A stretch of DNA of 64,000 nucleotides from Bathymodiolus brooksi (GCA_963680875.1 OY804588.1:55750369-55814368), one strand, 5' to 3'. Positions 32,149-44,295 are shown, counted from the first letter of the stretch. Notes: generated by a model from the sequence alone, not told the origin. A program made the numbers and translations.

Positions 32149-33689
32149 CAGTGGCGGATTTAGAGTGGGGCGTGCGGGGCGTGCGCCCCCCTAAAATTCG
32201 CATAGCATATGTTATACAACGTTAATTAAGCAGTTCAATAAATAACTTTTTCATGAATGGTTAACTCGTGACCTGTAGTAAAATATTCTTACACCTTGTA
32301 AATACACGTTGGATGTGTTCGCTGATTCATATATGTATTCGCCGTCAGTAGTTCAAAGATTATTCCATTCTGATTGGTTCCGAGGTACTAGACATCAACT
32401 ATTTTCTCACGCTAATTAAACATTATTTCTGCAGTCAATTTTACAACTACATGTACACGTGCTATTTAGAAATTATAAAATGGACGAAAATTCTAGGCCA
32501 AGAAAACAAGCAAGATTGGATACATTTCTGATTCCTCGACGAGACGAGAAAAGTCAAAGGTAAACTACAAAGTAAATTCAATCAATACTTCGAATAATTA
32601 ATTTAACAATTGATCTCATTTATAAAACATACAACGAAAACCTATAACGAGAGAATCAGATGATGAAACTGAGACAGTGTGTAGAAACTTGAGTGTCCCA
32701 AGAAAATGGTCACTTCTCTTTAAATAATGGTTCAAATAGTTCTTGAATTCGAAATTCTGCAATTTCATATGAAAAAAAAAATATAAGTTTGATTTGTATA
32801 CAAATACCCGAAAATGTTGCCTTTTACTTTTCAAGTAAAGATCAGTAAAAATACGCGTTGGTATATTGTACATTAAAATACAAAAGTAACATATTAATAA
32901 AAAAAAAAAATTAGCGGCAATTAATTTGTAACAATCTCTGCATCTGCCCGAGGTATCTGCAGAAGAAAGTGTGAACAAATCCGTTGTCCGGGTACGTTTA
33001 TATTATTTATATCTACCAATGGATGGATGTACAATTCGTTTACACATTTTTAACAAAAAATTGTGACTACAATTTATTTGTAATAAATTAATATCTACAA
33101 CTGCACATGAAAGTGTGAAAATAATCTCGACAAAATGGTTTATGCATATCTCACACCTGATTTCCGTAAACATATTTCTCGAGAACTTTGATACATTTTT
33201 TTTGTTTTATCTTTTAGTGCAATGAGGTTTTTACGCCCGTTGCTCAAACACTTGATGTCCGTCCGTCCATCCGTCTGTCCGTCCGTCTGTCCCTCTGTAA
33301 GATTTCTGCAATCTGCAACTCCCCTGATTGTAACCACGCAATTGAATGACGTTAAGCTATATAATGTACTTGAAATACATTGTAGTTGTGCACAATGGTT
33401 TTTAGATTTTTCATTGAAGGCGGGGTGGAGGGGGTAGGAGGATGATTCTGCAACCCGCAACTCCTAAATAACCACTCAATGGATTGAAGTGAAACTTAAG
33501 CTACAAATTTGACATACACTGTAGTTTGCTCAACACGGTTTTATTTTTAGAATTGGGGGTTAGGGGTAGGAGGGGGATTCTGTAATCTGCTTTTTTGGCG
33601 TAAAATCGTGAATTTTCACACGAAATACCCCCCCCCCCCCCAAAAAAAAAGTGCGCCTCCCCTAACTTGAAATCCTGGATCCGCCCCTG
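32149..33689 (+). mobile_element. hAT5-like transposon, 1541 bp, at a rearrangement breakpoint
   Basis: Same family as 22774-24864 (CAGTGGCGGATTTAGAG start, CCGCCCCTG end). The flanking 5-mers differ (TATGC left, GTCTG right). The left flank belongs to copy C and the right flank to a LINE remnant paralogous to 13130. A (TCCG)n-rich stretch lies at 33255-33297. Confidence 0.88.
32480..32559 (+). pseudogene. hAT transposase N-terminal exon remnant, second copy
   Basis: 26 codons starting MDENSRPRKQ, donor AG/GTAAAC. It differs from 23113-23192 at residue 2 (Asp instead of Asn). The rest of the transposase is missing. Confidence 0.55.
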
Positions 33690-34275
33690 GTCTGTACTGC
33701 TTTTGGTAGCAATATATTTCGAGTCTGGTCCTTTTGAAAGTCTCCAAATAATACAGTTCTAATATCTCTCCGACAATTATGGTGGTGTAACAAATTATCG
33801 AGAACTGTCCTCTGTTCGCTATATAAGCGGCATTTCAATAGAAAGTGGAAAGAGTCTTCCTTGATAAATCCACAAACACATCTCGAATATGTTATTATAC
33901 TAGATCGAAACAGATAATACTTTAGCGAGCTATAATTACGACGTAAGCTTGTATATCAATTATTGGATCTTCTATCCCAAACTAAGAAATTTCCTGGAAT
34001 TTTAGACAGTACAATTTTTCTCTTCAGGTTGATTTTAAACGTATCAAATGTTCTGGTATTTCTGGTTTCGTTGTCTAGACTGTTCCAAAGATTTATGACA
34101 GACGGGATGAACAGAGATTGGTATAACGATAAGCGACATCTTGGAACATTGTAGTCATTTCTGTTTCGAACAGGGTAGTTGGTAACATGATATATCACGA
34201 ACCAGAGGGGGTAATAAACCACACAGATAAGATGGGGGCGTGTCCATGGTACATGTGATACATTAAGCATAACTG
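33690..34275 (-). pseudogene. Non-LTR retrotransposon remnant, RT polyprotein C-terminus
   Basis: The minus-strand frame 33956-34270 includes YNVPRCRLSLYQSLFIPSVI, then NLWNSLDNETRN and FDTFKINLKRK. Further on, in other frames, come CVCGFIKED, FHFLLKCRLYSEQR and LFGDSQK. These are typical C-terminal LINE motifs, including the Cys-x-Cys/His/Cys cluster. It is better preserved than the copy at 12890-13640 but still broken. Confidence 0.75.
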
Positions 34276-34516
34276 TCTGCGTTCCATCTACTGGATAATT
34301 TTCCCCATTCTGTTTCTCGATATAAAGAATCCCTACTCGAATATTCAGTTAACACAGTAACATTACGTGCTGCTTCTATTTGTAATTTGTAATCATGGGA
34401 GGGGGAGGGGGACAGCCGGTGGAATAAATGTCTTAATACAAGATGTAAATGTCGCTTTACAATAAATTTAGAGATAGGTCACCCTAAATAGAATATCCAT
34501 TATGAAACGAAAGTTG
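34276..34516. other. No gene seen
   Basis: Spacer containing a purine-rich GGGAGGGGGAGGGGG run at about 34398-34412. Confidence 0.5.
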
Positions 34517-34795
34517 AAATAGTGATGGTTTGGTTTGGTTTGGTTTGACGGTCTTAAACGCCAATTTCAACAATATTTCAGTTAAATAGTGCCGGTTAGT
34601 CTTATTGGTGGAGGAAACCGAAGGACCTGGAGAAAACCACCGATCTGTCGCAAGTCACCGACAAACTTTATCGCATAATGTTGTACACATCGCCCTGATC
34701 GGGATTCGAACTCACAACCTGAGTGGTGACAGGCACCGATTGCATAGGTATAGTTGTAAATCCAACTGTCATACGATCACGGCCACCACGTCCCC
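34517..34795 (-). repeat. Family-1 SINE, full length
   Basis: It runs from the tail (with TGGTTTGGTTTGGTTTGG at its end) through the centre and the tRNA-like head ending in GGCCACCACGTCCCC. Confidence 0.88.
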
Positions 34796-34924
34796 TAAAC
34801 AGTGATGGTCATCAATTCCACTAACAGAACGAACAATTACCTCTCTTCTTAACTTTATTCACTAAATACACAAAAGACCACGACATATGACGTTAGAAAT
34901 CTAGATCTTTGTTCTTGGTTTGAT

Positions 34925-35475
34925 GCTTACTCATGTCGGAACCGCATCGATGGTGCTCGCCTCGACTAAGGTAGATCTATAAAATTGGTATTTGTAATTG
35001 CTCCGCTAAGCACGCAGCATTAGAGAGAGAGAGCGGAATTCTGATAATGTGTCCGAGTGGGGGCGACGTGTATATCCGCGGACTGGTTCAGGGAGCTAGC
35101 ACTATGAAAAATGTTGGTCTAGTACAAAGCGGACCTCATCATCATCTCATTGAAAATTTAAAATTTAAAGGTGTTTTTAGCAATACTTTAAAGAGGTCAG
35201 ATGTAATTAATTAAGGTAAAAAATATATGACATATCAGTAGACATAGACAATCATATGTGAATTTGAATTGGTGATTGAGTGATTGTTGCTTAACACCAC
35301 CCTTATTTAGCAATATAATGGCGAGAACAAGTAACATTTTGATGAGATAATGATGATATCTGTTTTGTACTAGAGTAACATGCTGAGTTGGATCTTATAG
35401 TGCTTGCTCACTGAAATAATAGTTTACATATATACATATATGTCTCTCCACTCAAGCACACCATCCCGATGGCAG
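34925..35475. repeat. Family-2 SINE fragments
   Basis: 34925-35160 is a plus-strand copy (GCTCGCCTCGACTAAGG head, TTGCTCCGCTAAGCACGCAG body). 35265-35440 is a minus-strand fragment starting GAGTGATTGTTGCTTAACAC. Confidence 0.7.
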
Positions 35476-35855
35476 TAAGGTGGGAGCAAGCTTTCAAAAC
35501 TAACAAGCAAGTTATTTGGATTCAAAACTACCCTTTTACCTCTTGATTTATTGGTAATTGTTGGTTGCCAGACTTAAAATCCAACTTTTTCTAGACCCCT
35601 CCCCCCCCAAAAAAAAAGTGGAGATAAAAAAGATGGTAGTAAAACGGCTGGAGAAGGGTAAGATACACATTAGCTGATGTGAGTGTGAAGTATAAATGAG
35701 TTTCCCGTGATTCTAGATAAACACATGATAATACACGTAGTACCAAGCTGACACAAATCTACCTCTTGTTCATGATTTCAAACTCAAATTCAAATATTTA
35801 TTATCTTTAAACTAATACAAGTTTGAAATATTAAGAAATAGTCAAGTCTCCTACC
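35476..35855. other. No gene seen
   Basis: AT-rich spacer without recognisable features. Confidence 0.5.
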
Positions 35856-36255
35856 CTCAAGCCGTGATCGTATGGTAGTTGGATCTACAACTACATGTGT
35901 ACCTATGCAATCAGTGCCTATCACCATTGATGTTGTCAGTTCGAATCTCGATCAGGGCGAGGTGTACAACATAATGTAATAAAGTTTGTCAGTGACTTGC
36001 GACAGGTCGGTGGTTTTCTCCGGGTACTCCGGTTTCCTCCATCAATAAACTGACCGCCACGATATAACTGAAATATTGTTGAAAGTGGCTTTAAACACCA
36101 TCAAGAAAACAAACCTTCAATTCTAATGATTGCTTTATAAAGTAACCGGCCCTTCAGTGGTTTTCTCCGAGTACTCCGGTTTCCTCAACCAATAAAAATG
36201 ACCGCCACGATATAACTGAAATATTGTTGAAAGTGTAGTTAAACAACATGACTGC
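35856..36255 (+). repeat. Two family-1 SINEs
   Basis: 35860-36112 is nearly full length (head GCCGTGATCGTATGGTAGTT). 36150-36255 is a partial copy matching the one at 13742-13885 in the paralogous block. Confidence 0.85.
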
Positions 36256-37413
36256 AACCCTTCGATTTACGGCTTCTTTGGTATCGTCAAACTTTTGAAG
36301 TTGTTCTACTTGTCTTGGTGTTGATGGGTTTAACCCAAACATTATAACTGAATATCTAAAGTGAAAATAACACTATATTTATGTTTTTCATGTTAAAATC
36401 CCAAATAAGAAATAATGTTAAATTCTTATATATATATATATATATACCCCTCTCCCCCCCAAAAAAAAAAATTCAAATTGTCCAAATTCCCGATATTTCC
36501 AATAATTTAAATTTGAAAATTAGAAAGTGCCAGAGAAATGCCCGTGTCAAGACAGATAAAGGGGTACAACCTGATAACTGGTCAACAATTAGTTTATATG
36601 AAGAGTTTGAAGATACCAAAGGGATAATCAGAATCCATAAATCGAAGAATGGCAGACAAGTCAATATCCTTCCCCCCCCCCCCCAAAGACAAAGGGACAA
36701 ACAACGATCTACAAAACATTACGCATAAAACTTAAGATCGGAAGGATAAGCAGTTCCTGCTCCACTTGTGACACCCGTCGTGTATAAAATGTATTACGAT
36801 TCCATATTCCAGTGAGTAAAACTGATGAAAACGATAATGTACAATATTAAATGCCAGTCAGTCACAGATTAAAGACAAGACAACTGGCATTTTTTATACA
36901 AGAAAATATTTTTCAATAGAAAAAAATCGAAATCAAAGGTTCTTTTTATTGATTGTTTGTTCTTTCATTGTTTTTTCCCCTGGATTTTTTAACTGGAGGG
37001 GGGGGGGGGGCTGACAATTGTTCTTTTAAAAATTCCCAGCGCCAATTTTGTTATCCCTGCACGAACTGAACCTATCAGAAAAGGGGAAATGGGGGATTAG
37101 GATTAGTTTTGATTATTCTACAAAGAGAACACTGTTCTAAACTTATGTAAGTATTACGGGGAGGACTTGACCACTACACTACATGTAAATTAACCATTGA
37201 TGTCTGATGTGGCCAACAATGGCATAGTCGGCGGCACTTAATTATTATTATAATTATTATTAGTATAAGTATTTAGTATATTTTATGGGCAGTTTTGTTC
37301 ATTGTAACGTATAATATTTTTATTTTGTATTTTTAATGTTATTGTTTATGAATCAATGTAATGACTTTACCCCTTGTGGGCCCTCTATTGGACAATAAAA
37401 TTCTTATTCTTAT

Positions 37414-37449
<36 letters not shown>

Positions 37450-38209
37450 TACAAATTTTACATCAATATATATCATATTTTTTTCTTTCAAAATTTGCAC
37501 ACCACAATTGCAAGTTATCAAATAGTCTACAACACACCATGATTAAAGTTAGTTTTCCCGAAAATATAAGAAAGAAGACGACCAATAAAAGGGACATTTA
37601 CCAAAGACAAACAAGTTCAGTATACTGGTAAACTTCTCTGGTATCTAGGGTTAGGGTGTTTAACGCCACTTTCAACAATATTTCAGTTGTATCGTGGCGG
37701 TCAGTTTTATTGGTGGAAGACACTGAGTGACTGAGCAATAAATATTATATTTAAAAGCACAATTTTATAAATATTTGATACTGTTAAGTAACTATGCATA
37801 ACGGAAGCAAAGAAAAATAATAATAATAATAACAATGAAAACAATGTTGCCATTTAGATATTTTTGTATAATACATAAAATGTTTATTTTGATAAAATTT
37901 AGAAATGTAATCATTCTTTTCATGTTTTGATTGTCTCCCTTTCAATATAAAAGTAATAGATTAGGAAAATTTAAAGTATTCATTCATTTCATACAATATA
38001 ATTAAAATTAGATCGCTACACTTCCTCATTGAAAAACAAATTGCGTGCAGAGATTAAAGCGACGATATATTATGGGTTAGGGTTATGGTATTTAACACCA
38101 CTTTCAACAATATTTCAGCTATATCGTGGCGCTACGATATAAAAAAAAATATTAATGTTATCCATTTTATTTACATCTATAAATCTAAATATACACATAA
38201 AAAAAATAT
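36256..38209. repeat. Region partly paralogous to 13890-14840; simple repeats
   Basis: 36256-36590 and 36785-37130 match the block upstream of the TRIM gene. 36690-36790 (ACAAACAACGATCTACAAAA) resembles the repeat at 53140-53420. TA microsatellites lie at 36428-36446 and 37419-37446. SINE tail fragments on the minus strand lie at 37648-37725 (TAGGGTTAGGG end) and 38080-38138. No gene. Confidence 0.65.
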
Positions 38210-38553
38210 GTAAGTGAGTGAGTGAGTGATTGTTGTTTAACGCCAATTCAGCATTTTTTCAGCTATATCATGGCGAGAACAAGTTAATTTTCAATGAGAT
38301 GATGATGAGGTCCGCTTTGTACTAGATCAACACGCTGGATTGGATTTTTGTTGGTGCTAGCTCACTGAAACAACAGTCCGCGGGTAGACATATAGCTCCA
38401 ACCAGTCTTTGCTTCTTCTCCTTAATGATGCGTGCTTAGCGGAGAAGCAACAAATACCAATTTTATAGTCTTTGGTTTGACCCGACCGGGGCTCGAACCC
38501 ACGAGCTACCGCACTCTAGGCGAGCACGCTTACTATTACTCCACCGATAATGT
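38210..38553 (-). repeat. Family-2 tRNA-derived SINE, full length
   Basis: It begins with GTGAGTGAGTGAGTGATTGT and ends with the inverse tRNA-like head (GGGGCTCGAACCCACGAG). A separate plus-strand head fragment lies at 38780-38868 (GTTCGAGCCCCGGTCGGG). Confidence 0.85.
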
Positions 38554-38868
38554 TAAAATATGTAAACTTTTCATATTTTTTTTACATATTAATGAGCTTT
38601 CTGTTTCTTCTGCATCTAATTATAAACAGATGTAAGAAAAGTGACAGATCATGTTGCAAGTCATAAGTCTACCCAAGCCTTCCATCTTTTATCACAGTGT
38701 AATATTTTCGTTGGAAACCAAGGAAAAGTCAATCTGCACGTGTTGTTAATTGCTAATGTATCATATCGCGTGTAAACCGCCGCGGTGATGTAATCGTTAG
38801 CGTGCTCGCCTATAGTCAATATAGCAGATCGTTCGAGCCCCGGTCGGGTCAAACCACAGGTACTTGTG

Positions 38869-38934
38869 GACAGGACCCTATGTTGCTCCCTTTTTCTTTT
38901 TTTTCTTTTTTTTTTAAGATGTCACCCCCCCTCC

Positions 38935-38976
<42 letters not shown>

Positions 38977-39337
38977 CGACTTTTTGTCATATAAACAACA
39001 TTTTACGACTTTGTATGTATCACTGTATGACATATACACAATAAATACAATCAAACAGTAGTTTCTATCCATGCCGGGTTTCTGACAAGATATAAGTTAG
39101 AAGGTAAGTCACTCTTCTTTGTTTACATTTGGGTACTTGTTGTGCATTCATCTTAAATTTAGTGAATAAAAAAGGCCTACCTGTCTGGAAATTGGCTTAT
39201 TCCTTCTCTGTATATATTATTCTCCATGAAAACACACATCAATATTTATTTACAGCAGCTGACAACTCCCCATTGAACATTTTCCACTCGCGTTTTGCGA
39301 ATTTCAGACGACATTTTTGAAAACTCGAATTAAAGCT
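38869..39337. repeat. Low-complexity stretch with long T run
   Basis: About 34 T's at 38938-38971 follow CCCCCCCTCCCCC. No gene is seen up to the fold-back element. Confidence 0.6.
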
Positions 39338-39528
39338 ACGGAAGTGTGATTATTAGCGACATCTGCTGGTCATTTGAAATATTGAGGATACGGTAAAACG
39401 TGAGAGTTCCGGGTAAAATTAAATTTTGCGCCAAAAAATTCCCGTAATTTTACCCGTAACTCTCGCGTTTTACCGTATCGTCAATATTTCAAATGACCAG
39501 CAGATGTCGCTAATAATCACACTTCCGT
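39338..39528. mobile_element. Fold-back element, 191 bp, arms about 83 bp
   Basis: The left arm starts ACGGAAGTGTGATTATTAGC and the right arm ends with its inverse. By eye only three mismatches separate the arms over about 83 bp, leaving a loop of about 25 bp. No clear target duplication. Probably a MITE. Confidence 0.8.
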
Positions 39529-39671
39529 GTAGATCCTGACACCATATTACATTTAATTATTAAACTATTTATGAAAGTTTTTATTAATAAAGGTGGCTCT
39601 CTTGACGTTGTCCGGTTCAACAGTCTCCATCAGTTCTCTGACTTTTAATTAAATAAAGCGGCAAATCAGAT

Positions 39672-39928
39672 CAGGGCCGTCTTAGCAGCATCATAGGCCC
39701 CGGGCAAGGCAGTGCACTCTGGTCCCTACAATCACTCACAGGAATAACAAAAGTAAATGATCGATAAATTTAAACATATATTTATTTATTGGGACTTCCA
39801 ACAAAATCAGTGTTTAAACATTAAAAAAGCATGCGTACACAAAATACATAGAATAGCATCATGGGGCCCTTGTGCTCATGGGGCACCCGGGCAACTGCCC
39901 AGCGTGCCCATGTGCTCGGACGGCACTG
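39672..39928. mobile_element. hAT MITE, 257 bp, second copy
   Basis: Same family as 14931-15175 (CAGGGCCGTCTTAGCAGCAT start, GGACGGCACTG end). The flanks AATCAGAT and ATTCAGAT form an 8-bp duplication with one mismatch. The target differs from the first copy, so it is an independent insertion. Confidence 0.82.
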
Positions 39929-40224
39929 ATTCAGATGCCTACACTTTCTGCTTCCATTTATATTTTTATGTCAACAAGGCAGTAAACCGAAGTGTGAATG
40001 AAAGTTCGATTTAGATTGGTCGAATTTCCAAACAAGAATCCAATAAAAACAATAACTTTTGTCAGCTGGGTATATATCATCTACTTTTAGTAAGATAATG
40101 TTAATAAATGTATATTCCGGGGGATTGTGAACATTCATACCCACTACTTCGCTGTCGGGCTTGATATGGGAGTCTCGGGCTAATACCAGGGCCGATATGG
40201 AAAATGTCATGTAATGATCTCTTA

Positions 40225-40295
40225 TTATTCACCCACGAGTATCATATTCCCCTCGGGCGTTGCCCTCAGGAAAAATGATACTCTTGGGTGAATAA
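40225..40295. repeat. Imperfect hairpin
   Basis: TTATTCACCCACGAGTATCA is answered by TGATACTCTTGGGTGAATAA. Part of a MITE-like repeat. Confidence 0.55.
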
Positions 40296-40599
40296 ATTTT
40301 CATATTTCCCTCACCAGCATGCAATAAATGTATAATATTCAATAAAATGTTGATGACGATGATGAAGTCCGCTTTGTACTAAACCAACAGTACATGTCGC
40401 TCCACTATAACTGTATTCTCTAATCCAATGATACAAAGGTTACAGAGTGAGAGAGTTCTAATTAATACAATCTAAATACATATTATTACATCAATTATCA
40501 GGATTATGGGTGTACATTAAATACAAATTATGAAAAGAATTTTTAAACATTAAATACAAATGATACTAATTCTAACAGAGGTGTGATGGATTTTTATTC

Positions 40600-40980
40600 A
40601 AGGAGAACTAATTTTCTTATTTATTATATCAATAAGTTTACATAATTTACGAATAGTTTCAGGTTTCTTTTTGTTAAATAATTATGACAGTTTTAATGCG
40701 TTTGACCTGTTGAAACAATATTTTGGAATTAGATTTTTTTCTTTCACTTGCAAAGTTTGGACACTGTAATACGTAATGAAATTCGTCACCAATCTCTCGA
40801 GATTGACATAACATACATAATGTGAAAGGAGACAATAGGTTGTCGCCCGGGGACCGAGGTCTACAATGTTCGACACCAGGAAGTGTGTTGAAAATCTTTC
40901 TTTTTTCAGTCCGGTTTCACAATTGTATTTTCTAAAACCGAAAATTATTTTGTTGTCTTCTACAACATAAAACATTCAAG
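40600..40980 (-). pseudogene. LINE polyprotein C-terminal fragment
   Basis: In one minus-strand frame the segment near 40700-40840 reads IGDEFHYVLQCPNFASERKK, a standard C-terminal LINE motif (His...Cys cluster). Upstream and downstream parts fall in other frames or contain stops. Confidence 0.6.
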
Positions 40981-41020
40981 TTTTAAACATATTAAAGTAG
41001 TTTCGGGATAATAAAACAGT

Positions 41021-41106
41021 TATTGCCTTCAGATGAGTTGAACATAAAGTTGTCAAACCTCGAGAGGTTGTCAACTTTAGATGTTCACCTCATATGAAAG
41101 CAATAA
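41021..41106. repeat. Hairpin repeat
   Basis: TATTGCCTTCAGATGAG pairs with CTCATATGAAAGCAATA. The inner arms contain AAAGTTGTCAAACCT and AGGTTGTCAACTTT. It is related in design to the hairpin at 3878-4001, and both are followed by ATAATT(ATT)GTA. Confidence 0.65.
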
Positions 41107-41199
41107 TTGTATATTGTTTTATACCTCACTGTATATAAATGATTTGTATTGGATCATTTATAGACACATAAGCTAAGTCATTAAAATGTCCACGCTCAG

Positions 41200-41360
41200 G
41201 CGAGGTGTACTCGATACAACATTAAGTGATAAAGTTTTTAAGTGACTTGCGACAGATCGGTGATTTTCTCCGGGTACTCCGGTTTCCTCCACCAATAAAA
41301 CTGACCGTCACAATATAACTGAAATGTTGTTGAAAGTGGCATTAAACATGATGACCCTAC
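41200..41360 (+). repeat. Family-1 SINE, head-truncated
   Basis: GGCGAGGTGTACTCGATACA through GGTACTCCGGTTTCCTCC to GAAAGTGGCATTAAACA. Confidence 0.85.
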
Positions 41361-41503
41361 CCCAATTTGTAGAACTGAATAGTTTAAAGTTTTCCATGTT
41401 TTTGACATATAAAATGGTATTGCTTTCTGTGTGCTAGATTAACTACTACAAGAAACAGAAAATGTCCAATATACTGTTTACTGACCGAAAATCTAATAGT
41501 TTT

Positions 41504-43266
41504 TCAGTCAATTTTACAAATCACAGCTTTTCCAGTCTCATAAGAAGTCAAAAGGAAAACAGCACTTTTTGGTTTAAAACGTAAAGCCCAAGGTGACGAA
41601 ATTCCAAAGTTTGTCGTAGAAATCGTTCTGATATGTTTTCCTTCGCTTGTTATCTGATGGATATTATTAGAACCGTATCCTACAATATAAACGTTTCCTT
41701 CCACATCAACATCAATCCCCCTAGGGTTGCTCAACGTCGGACTGGAGTATGTAAATTGTTTCCTTTCATCTTTGGTGTGGGAAATAGCATGTATACCGTC
41801 TCCACAGATGTGGCTGTTTTTATCAAGAGAACGAACAAACCAAGGATTTGTATGGTATTTGCTTTCTCTAAGTTGTAGTCCCTCGGCAGATAACCATGTT
41901 AACGTACCGTTGTTTACAGCAATAAATTCGCCCTCCAAAAACTGTAAGCCATGTAAAGTGGTGGATACTTTTATTGTCTTTGTTAAAGTCATTGTCTTAA
42001 TATTTATGAGGTAAATATCATCAGAACTTAACGACGCCACCGCCACTACGTCTTGTCCCATGCTGGTAATGTCGGCCACCTGTTTTGGCAATGACAGGCT
42101 TGACATATAGACATAATTCTCGTTGTACTTGATAACTTGTCTGTTGATTGAATCGGTCAAAATCAGGACATTTAGGACAAATATTCCATTTATTCGTCTC
42201 GTTCCAGCTTTATTTATATCAATTTCGATGGTTTTGAGGATTTTTATACTTCCGGATACAAAATTCACTTTCCCCAAAATTCCGTTTGTGTTCAGATATG
42301 AATCGAGTGTTAAATCGCCGAAAGATTCAACATTTGCTTGAAATTCACATAGAAACTTATTGATTTCAAAGGTCACTAACGAATTTCTCGGTTGCAAAAT
42401 GCTTCTTTCATCTCCTTATCTACATCAAAGTTCTTTCGGGTTATTCTGTCCATTTCAACCAAACATTGCTGCTCTGAGCCATGTTGAACACAAGTGTCCA
42501 GAATAACCTTCCAGTTGTCAACGGTACATTTAATACTGGATAATTCTGTGACCTCATCAGATAAAGTTATGACAGTATTTTTCTTTGAAGAAGTAACTTT
42601 TTCCTTCATTTTGTCGGCGACTTCATTTAGATGTTTTATAACAGCATCCTTGACTTCATCAATGTTCGCTAAAATGTCACCAGTTTTTTTTTCTATCACA
42701 CCTATATTTTCTTTTCGGTTTTCAATCATTTCATCGATATGCTTACTTTTTTGTTGCAATTCATTGGACAGGTCCACGGCTTTCGTTGATTGCTTTATCC
42801 CAGCAGCCGTAGTATCGATGGATATTACATTTTCACACTTTCGGTGTGAAAATGTTCCGCATAGAGCACAACAGGGTCTCGAATGATCCACGCAGTACAC
42901 TTCGATTATTTTACCGTTATGTTCACTACAATAATTGATCCCACGGATACCTAAGGAAATTTTATCAGAATTCATTTCTTCTAACGGTACAATAACGTGG
43001 CTTAAAGTAATTTTGAACGAGCGATGATATTTGTCACATGACTTACACAAACCCTCCTCACATGTTGAACACCAAGATATTGCTTTCACGCTTTCTGTAT
43101 TAAATTGGCAGGGATCGCAGAGTTTTTCAGATGTTGTCATTGCTTGCTTGTCAACCACGAAGACGATCAAATTATTTAGTGGTAAACTTTTTGCCAATGT
43201 TGTTCTCTAAGTCTCCCAGTGTCATAATTCTTCGACAAATTGGACATTTGAAATTATTTTTTGTAC
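41504..43266 (-). pseudogene. TRIM pseudogene, RING-truncated, two frameshifts
   Basis: A paralogue of 15333-17246. Homology starts at 43266, inside the RING equivalent of about residue 48, so most of the zinc-binding RING is gone. An 8-bp deletion near 43194-43202 and a 1-bp deletion near 42397 break the frame. The pieces left are a 273-codon frame (42376-43197; B-boxes and coiled coil) and a 297-codon frame (41504-42397; propeller). By hand count the coiled coil differs from the intact gene at about 10 of 134 residues, but the propeller at roughly 80 of 290. A truncated transcript from an internal ATG is conceivable, but a ligase role is not. Confidence 0.9.
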
Positions 43267-44150
43267 ATCCAAGTTAGCCTAAATAAATGAAATGTGACTT
43301 AATGTATTAATTATATAAATCCTTGCCTTCTATCAATTTAAATTTCTTAACTAATTCTTATTCTTATTATGTAACAATATGGTCAGGTTGTTATTTTCAT
43401 TGAATGGCATCTCAAAATAGATGGCTTCACTGTAGTTACATCCTGTATATTACAACTGACAGCTAATGCATGACAAACAATTTTAATCAGCCATCAGTAT
43501 CATAAAATACATTTTTTTTAAATCTTTATTTTAAATGAAATTAAAAAATCATTATAAGAGTGAATTCAATTCAAGCTTTTATTTACTTTCCAACTTTGAA
43601 ATAAAAATCATTATGTTTTAATATTTAAAAAATAGTAATTATTCATTTATGTTTTATTTCATGTTTGGTTGTATTTATCCGGATATGTGTATTGCATACA
43701 ACATTACATCATCTGATCGCTCCATTCAGTAGGACAGCCAGCGTGACGGGAGAGCTCTAAAGTCAAGTCCCAGTCACGTGACTTTCGATTCATTTTTGAT
43801 GAAAAATGACGTTTAACCCTTCGCTTAAAATACGTCGGTTTACAATAAATATTTATGCTTGAAATCAATTAAAATATACGGAAGATGTCTATGGATAAAT
43901 AGAAATTTATTGTATCACTTCAGTTTTTATTTATATTGTGTACAAACATCTAATTTTGCTACTTGAAGTGGACTCAATTTCAAAACAAATGTCAAGGTGG
44001 TTCTATTTAAAAGAGAAAATTTAATTAAAACAATATGATGGCTTTCTGTAACATACATTGCCTGAGGAAATCATCTAGGATCATTGTCATACCGACAACT
44101 AGTGTCAATGTCTTGTGGAATGCAATTGTTCCACTTAGCCCTACACACAC
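43267..44150. other. No gene seen
   Basis: AT-rich DNA. 44116-44141 contains GGAATGCAATTGTTCCACTT, which recurs almost unchanged at 47117-47138. Confidence 0.5.
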
Positions 44151-44160
44151 CTTGATGCTG

Positions 44161-44295
44161 GGGTAATATAATATATATATAAGAGACTCTTATATATATA
44201 TTATATTACCCAAACATCTAAATTTTCACTATGTTGGGGTAATATAATATATATATAAGAGTCTCTTATATATATATATTATATTACCCCAACAT
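44161..44295. repeat. Two tandem long palindromes
   Basis: 44161-44211 is a perfect inverted repeat: two 25-bp arms around one base. 44231-44295 is a longer copy of the same palindrome (arms over 30 bp, with one extra AT in one arm). Both are followed by AACATCTAAATTTTCACTAT, so the hairpin and its flank have been duplicated in tandem. Confidence 0.9.

Noticed and set aside
33222..33437. 71-codon frame with SVCPSVCPSV repeats
   Set aside because: A translated (TCCG)n-type microsatellite inside a hAT-like element.
38780..38868. tRNA-like sequence
   Set aside because: Same SINE head family with degraded stems, not a tRNA gene.
39757..40014. 85-codon frame
   Set aside because: It starts inside a hAT MITE and has no recognisable motif.
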